Notes under the pieces: model-generated
Seen by the model: the letters and a program-made list of their open reading frames with translations, nothing else
What the model was told of the DNA's origin: nothing
Databases searched by the model: none
Position numbers and translations under genes: made by a program
Shown here: one piece after another, positions 60,111 to 64,000 of the stretch
How the letters are laid out: each line of letters opens with the position of its first letter
Numbering within the stretch: the stretch's first letter is position 1
Source of the DNA: Gerris lacustris
Taxonomy: Eukaryota; Arthropoda; Insecta; Hemiptera; Gerridae
Length of the DNA stretch: 64,000 bases
NCBI GenBank assembly: GCA_951217055.1
Contig: OX578279.1
Coordinates: 74,559,131-74,623,130, forward strand
Reading direction: 5' to 3'

Positions 60111-62515
60111 CCTATTAAAGCTACCGGTCCCCTCTCTCCCTTAGCCTTTAAATGTTTTGACTCATCTTAAAATGAATATGGTTGAAATCGATACTGAAAC
60201 TGATTTGGAGAATATAAATATTATCTTTCTATGAATGAATGAATCCATACTTTTGGTATTATTCATTGATTTCTTTGAAATTTGGTTTCAGAGAGTTCCT
60301 TCATTTCAATTAGATTCAGAGAACTTTAAAAAAGCATTATATCGAGTGCTATCAAAAGATACTTATGCGTTCATGAAATTTCTTAGCTGAACTTATAAGG
60401 AATATAAAGATAAAATAAGTTTTCCACTCTCTATTTCCCTCTATGGTCTAACGCTAACGGGTACTCAGAAAAAAACAGCAAAGAAATATTTAAGTTTTTC
60501 TTTAAAGATCAAGAAAGTTCAAAACCATGATGTAATTTATAATAACCTATGATTTTAGCTTGATAATAACTCAAGAACTTAAGGTTTTCTTACGAGGTCT
60601 CGTTAGACCATAGAATGAAACCCAGAACAAAATAATGTAAAGAAAGGGTAGCATACTATTCTACGTATAAGTATAATAAGGCGAGACAATATCTAATTAT
60701 GAACTCCTCGGAGATGGGCGTAGTAGGGCGGTACGGCATTCCCCATAAGCCACAATGTCTCACTTATAAGTCACAAATCATCCTGGTCACTAATAATCAC
60801 AACGAATAGATTAAACTGATCTCTATTGGCGTAATATGATAATGAAAATATAAAATTAACTAAACATTTTCAAAAAATGTTTGATTCAAAATATTTAATA
60901 TTAAGCGTTTTCTTATTGTTGCCACCTTTAATGATTTTTTTTATCAAATTTACCTTTATCAAACTAAGAACAATACCTTTATCTGACTTGACTACATTAA
61001 TTGATGCATGAGCACAGTACACACCTGAAACAAAAGAAATAGATAATACATGTGTTAGATGTGTTATAATAAATAATAAGAATATTATGGATTAGTATCT
61101 TAATTAAGTAAACATTTGGAAAAATGTATAACAATAACGGTTCTTGAGTTTAAAAAAAAAAAAAAAAAAAATAGTTTTGAATCAACTTTCGTGTTTTTTA
61201 TTAAATTATATTGTCATCGAAAATACATAATCATTCATGGTAGAAATTGGGTTAAAAATTCATTAAAAAATTTGTACCACACAAACAGATAAAACGGGTA
61301 ATTGAATATTTACGCTCATGCTTGCTACAATGCATGGCATGGCCTCCCACTTACATAACTTTACTAAGGTACTTTGAGGCTATCCGTAAAAAATAACAGC
61401 AAAACTGTTATTTATCTAAGTTAGTAGAATATGTTCCTTGTGGTTTTCAATTCTTTAGAAGTTGCGTCAATTCTCAAGAGAATGATCCAAGGAGGGATTG
61501 AAATATTTCAAAAGTGAGGTTTTAATTACCTTAATTCTACCTTAACCTTAACTTCTAAAGAATTTTTATTTATCATTCCTAATTATATATAATGTACTCC
61601 TGATTTGTTTTTATAATAGCTTTGAAAACTATTAAGGCATTTCATTTAACGGCTTGGTACACATAATGCAATTTATGCACGAGAAAATATAGCCACAGAT
61701 ATCTAGCATGGAGCCACGAGCAGAGCCCGCGGTGAAGGCTACAATTTCCTACATTAAACACTAATAGAATACATTTTCAACAGCTCAAAATTAATATATA
61801 TAATACACACACACACACATATATATATATGTAATAACCAAAAAGAAAACTTAATTTGGTTCAATTAGAATTTAAATTCAACAAGGGAAAATTATCATTT
61901 ATCCAAGTTATCAAAAAACATATTCACTTCAAAATTTAGTTTTTAAATGATAAATTATAAAAACTGTTGCTAAGCAACTTGAATAAATTCAAATTGTAAC
62001 ACATATGTGTATATTAAAGTTGTTTAACTTATTATTAAACAGTTTAGAAAAAAATGTAACAGAAAGACTTTGAGGGAAAATGTTAAATATGTATATTGTA
62101 TATAGAAAAAAAAGAACACAGTAATAGGAAAGTATTGTAAAGAATGTAACACGAAGCAGTTGTTGTATGCAACAGGGAAATATTTCCCACATTTGCAGAG
62201 TTGGAAAAGTTTTGTTTGAACAAAAGTTTTAACTTTATACGATATGGAACTACTTAACCAAAACCCCTTTTGTCTCACACCGAGAGAATATTCATTTCTA
62301 AGTTTGAACGCTAAACTTAAATTGATAGTCAGAAAAAGAGAAAGCAACATGCTTAAACTATGTTTTATCTTGAAAACACGACTTAATCATTTTTTTTAAT
62401 TCCGCGGAAAACTTGAAAGCCAATAAACAAGTTCACACAAAACAAGTGTAAGAAAGACGAATTGGTGTATTTTAGGTATTCCCAGCTATCTCTATAATAA
62501 AGGCCAAAATAAAAA
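60111..62515. other. AT-rich stretch, nothing recognised
   Basis: Frames of 67 and 108 codons on the minus strand (61989-62350) are Phe/Leu-rich with no domain. A short CA/TA microsatellite lies at 61804-61830. No repeat shared with the rest of the window was seen. Confidence 0.45.
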
Positions 62516-62516
62516 A

Positions 62517-62760
62517 AATACGTGGTGGTGTCGCGGGGCACCCGTTAGGAACGAAGTTCCTTACGCTTTTTATTAAATATAAATGATTAAATCACGCTGC
62601 TAAGTACTTATACAGTACTTAAATAAATATTAATACATGGCGGAGTTAGAAAAAGCGTAATTAGCGTAGTTAGGGAAAAATAAGGGAATTTTAAGTCTCT
62701 CGGCTTCGCCACGAGACATAAAATTCATGATTCCTTCGGCTTTCGCCTCAGGAATCAACT
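62517..62760 (-). mobile_element. GGAACG-hairpin repeat, terminal fragment
   Basis: Begins ACGTGGTGGTGTCGCGGGGC and AGGAACGAAGTTCCTTACGC, the same end as copy 2 at 19906. It diverges after about 62680, where other GC-richer hairpins (CTCGGCTTCGCCACGAG, TTCCTTCGGC...) follow. Confidence 0.65.
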
Positions 62761-62813
62761 TCATTGCTCAGGGAATTATGCCTAACTTTACTCCCATGGT
62801 GCGTAAATAACTA

Positions 62814-63395
62814 TTATCTACGATTGATACGAAATATAAACATTATATCTTTGTTTAGATGCGTAGAAAGTGATTATTTACGTACTTGTATTCATTGCGC
62901 ATGCGCGTCTCATAGTTCTGAACAATTCCTCTTCTTTACCACGCTAGCGCGGTAAAGAAGAGGAATTCTTCAGCTTTACGCACGATTAGCGAGTTTGTTT
63001 ACATTTAACAAAACTAATTTGCTGTTCTTTTATTAAAGTAACTGTTTATATCGAGTTTTTAGTGAAAAACAATGAGTGAATCAAGTGACTTTGACGAAAA
63101 TGTGGAGAATAATACTCCTCCAGAAATAATTAATTTGCCAAAAAATACAACTCAAGAATTAATGCCATCTTTATCAAAAGAGAGAGAGAGATACGAACTT
63201 ACATACAACAAGTTTATTTTTTTCTGTGTTTATTATTTAAATCTAACAATCGTAGATAAAGTACGGTACGCAACTCGTGCGAAAACGGCATTTTGCATTG
63301 CTCGTGTGGTTTTACTACCCTCGCTATCGCTCGGGTGCAAACTCCACACTCGCATGCAAAATACTACTTTCTGCATTCGACGCGTTATGTACTAT
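62814..63395 (+). mobile_element. MSESS element, copy 5 (best ORF)
   Basis: The only plus-strand copy. The frame starts at 63072 and runs 108 codons: MSESSDFDENVENNTPPE first, MPSLSKERERYELTYNKFI near codons 31-50, then translation of the terminal hairpin. Residues after about 60 are not real coding. Centre of the middle palindrome GCTAGC, as in copy 2. TAATA occurs on both sides (62812-62816 region and 63394-63398 inverted context), but other copies show no such repeat. Confidence 0.85.
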
Positions 63396-63765
63396 TAATT
63401 GTTAACTCACAAATTATTTAAAATGATTTAAACTTATAATAATATTAATGGTAACCTAGTAGAAGGTACTGTGGTATTAACTGTTGTATAATCTGTAAAG
63501 GGGTTTCAATCTTTAGCAAGATTTTAAGGTATAATAGATAAAAACCTATAAATGTAGTAAAAAAAAATGTACAACAGGTGAAGCCTCTTCATTCGAATTT
63601 AATCTGATTTTAAGCAGCTTCTAATATTATGTACATAATATATTACAATATATAATTTATGTAATATATATAGTGAATAAATGCATCTTAATCTTTCATA
63701 CATTTTAATCTTCATAGAATATGGAACAGTACTTTATCAAATGTGACAGTCTAAAATGATGATCT
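63396..63765. other. AT-rich stretch, nothing recognised
   Basis: No gene or repeat recognised. Confidence 0.5.
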
Positions 63766-63769
63766 GGGA

Positions 63770-63990
63770 ATCATCTCAGCAAATCACCCTGTCATCTTTT
63801 GGCAGGCACTTTAAATAGACATTTGCACCTGCTTAGTCTAGCTGAAAGCCCAGTGTGGATGAGGATGAAGTCTCTTCTAAACTGTATCAGCAGCTGACCC
63901 TCTTTAACTCGGCTGAAGTGAGAAGTATTTAGCCATTCTGCCTACTGAAGAACTAAGGTTGCTTTTCCCTAAGCAAGATACTCACTTTCT
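63770..63990 (+). pseudogene. Non-LTR RT C-terminal scrap at window edge
   Basis: One plus frame reads TLNRHLHLLSLAESPVW (about 63809-63859), the 'GH..LNRHLH..G...SP.C' signature that follows the RNase H-like or C-terminal part of many arthropod non-LTR polyproteins. A neighbouring frame continues DEDEVSSKLYQQL, resembling the acidic segment after it. Stops and frame changes show decay. It may extend past the window. Confidence 0.5.
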
Positions 63991-64000
63991 TTGGGCCTGT

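Noticed and set aside
61989..62350. Two overlapping minus-strand frames rich in Phe/Leu
   Set aside because: Composition is that of AT-rich DNA; no domain, signal for splicing or second copy was found.

Overview
This window looks like AT-rich animal DNA, most likely from an arthropod and probably an insect. The evidence is a BEL/Pao LTR retrotransposon (a metazoan group), a Jockey-type non-LTR reverse transcriptase remnant, pogo-like and other TA-flanked MITEs, tRNA- and 5S-derived SINE-like repeats, and long (TA)n microsatellites. I found no host protein-coding exon, rRNA gene or tRNA gene I would defend. Nearly everything recognisable is mobile DNA or its debris, often nested.

Layout. 1-5 kb: a 25-bp palindromic minisatellite, a non-LTR RT scrap on the minus strand, a GC-rich hairpin patch and a hammerhead-like motif. 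5-8 kb: the first copies of the TTACTCCCC palindrome family and of the GGAACG-hairpin repeat. 9-10 kb: a 1.05-kb foldback. 10.5-17 kb: an inverted pair of 0.6-kb repeats encloses a nest (repeat d > foldback > 574-bp MSESS element). 17.8-23.5 kb: TTACTCCCC copies, a pogo-like MITE, a second TA-flanked MITE, and a tandem palindrome-spacer array split by a GGAACG repeat. 25.7-34.9 kb: a foldback with TA-rich arms, into which an almost intact BEL/Pao element has inserted. 35-49 kb: three more MSESS copies, a 5S-derived SINE and a fragment of one, three direct copies of repeat d, and a 36-bp tandem repeat. 50.9-51.9 kb: a 5'-truncated Jockey RT. 52-64 kb: SINE-like repeats, two copies of a 0.7-kb TIR repeat, a 42-bp in-frame minisatellite with coding potential, a fifth MSESS copy, and another RT scrap at the right edge.

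The only long coding region is the BEL/Pao element. Its LTRs are 666 bp each and differ by one substitution and two homopolymer indels, so insertion was recent. The pol part (protease, RT, RNase H, integrase) is open for 1,618 codons with its catalytic motifs. Gag is broken by a frame change, so this copy is probably not autonomous.

The most promising undescribed object is the 574-bp 'MSESS' family, with five copies in 64 kb. Each has a 50-bp-arm hairpin at one end, a central CTAG-centred palindrome whose flanking bases co-vary between copies, and a short ORF start whose SLSKERYELTYSKFI motif resembles the N-terminal domain of Crypton-type tyrosine recombinases. One copy sits in a repeat whose other copy gives the empty site, and the comparison shows a duplication of at most about 1 bp. 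This suggests a non-autonomous element moved by a recombinase or a similar mechanism without target duplication. The assignment is inference.
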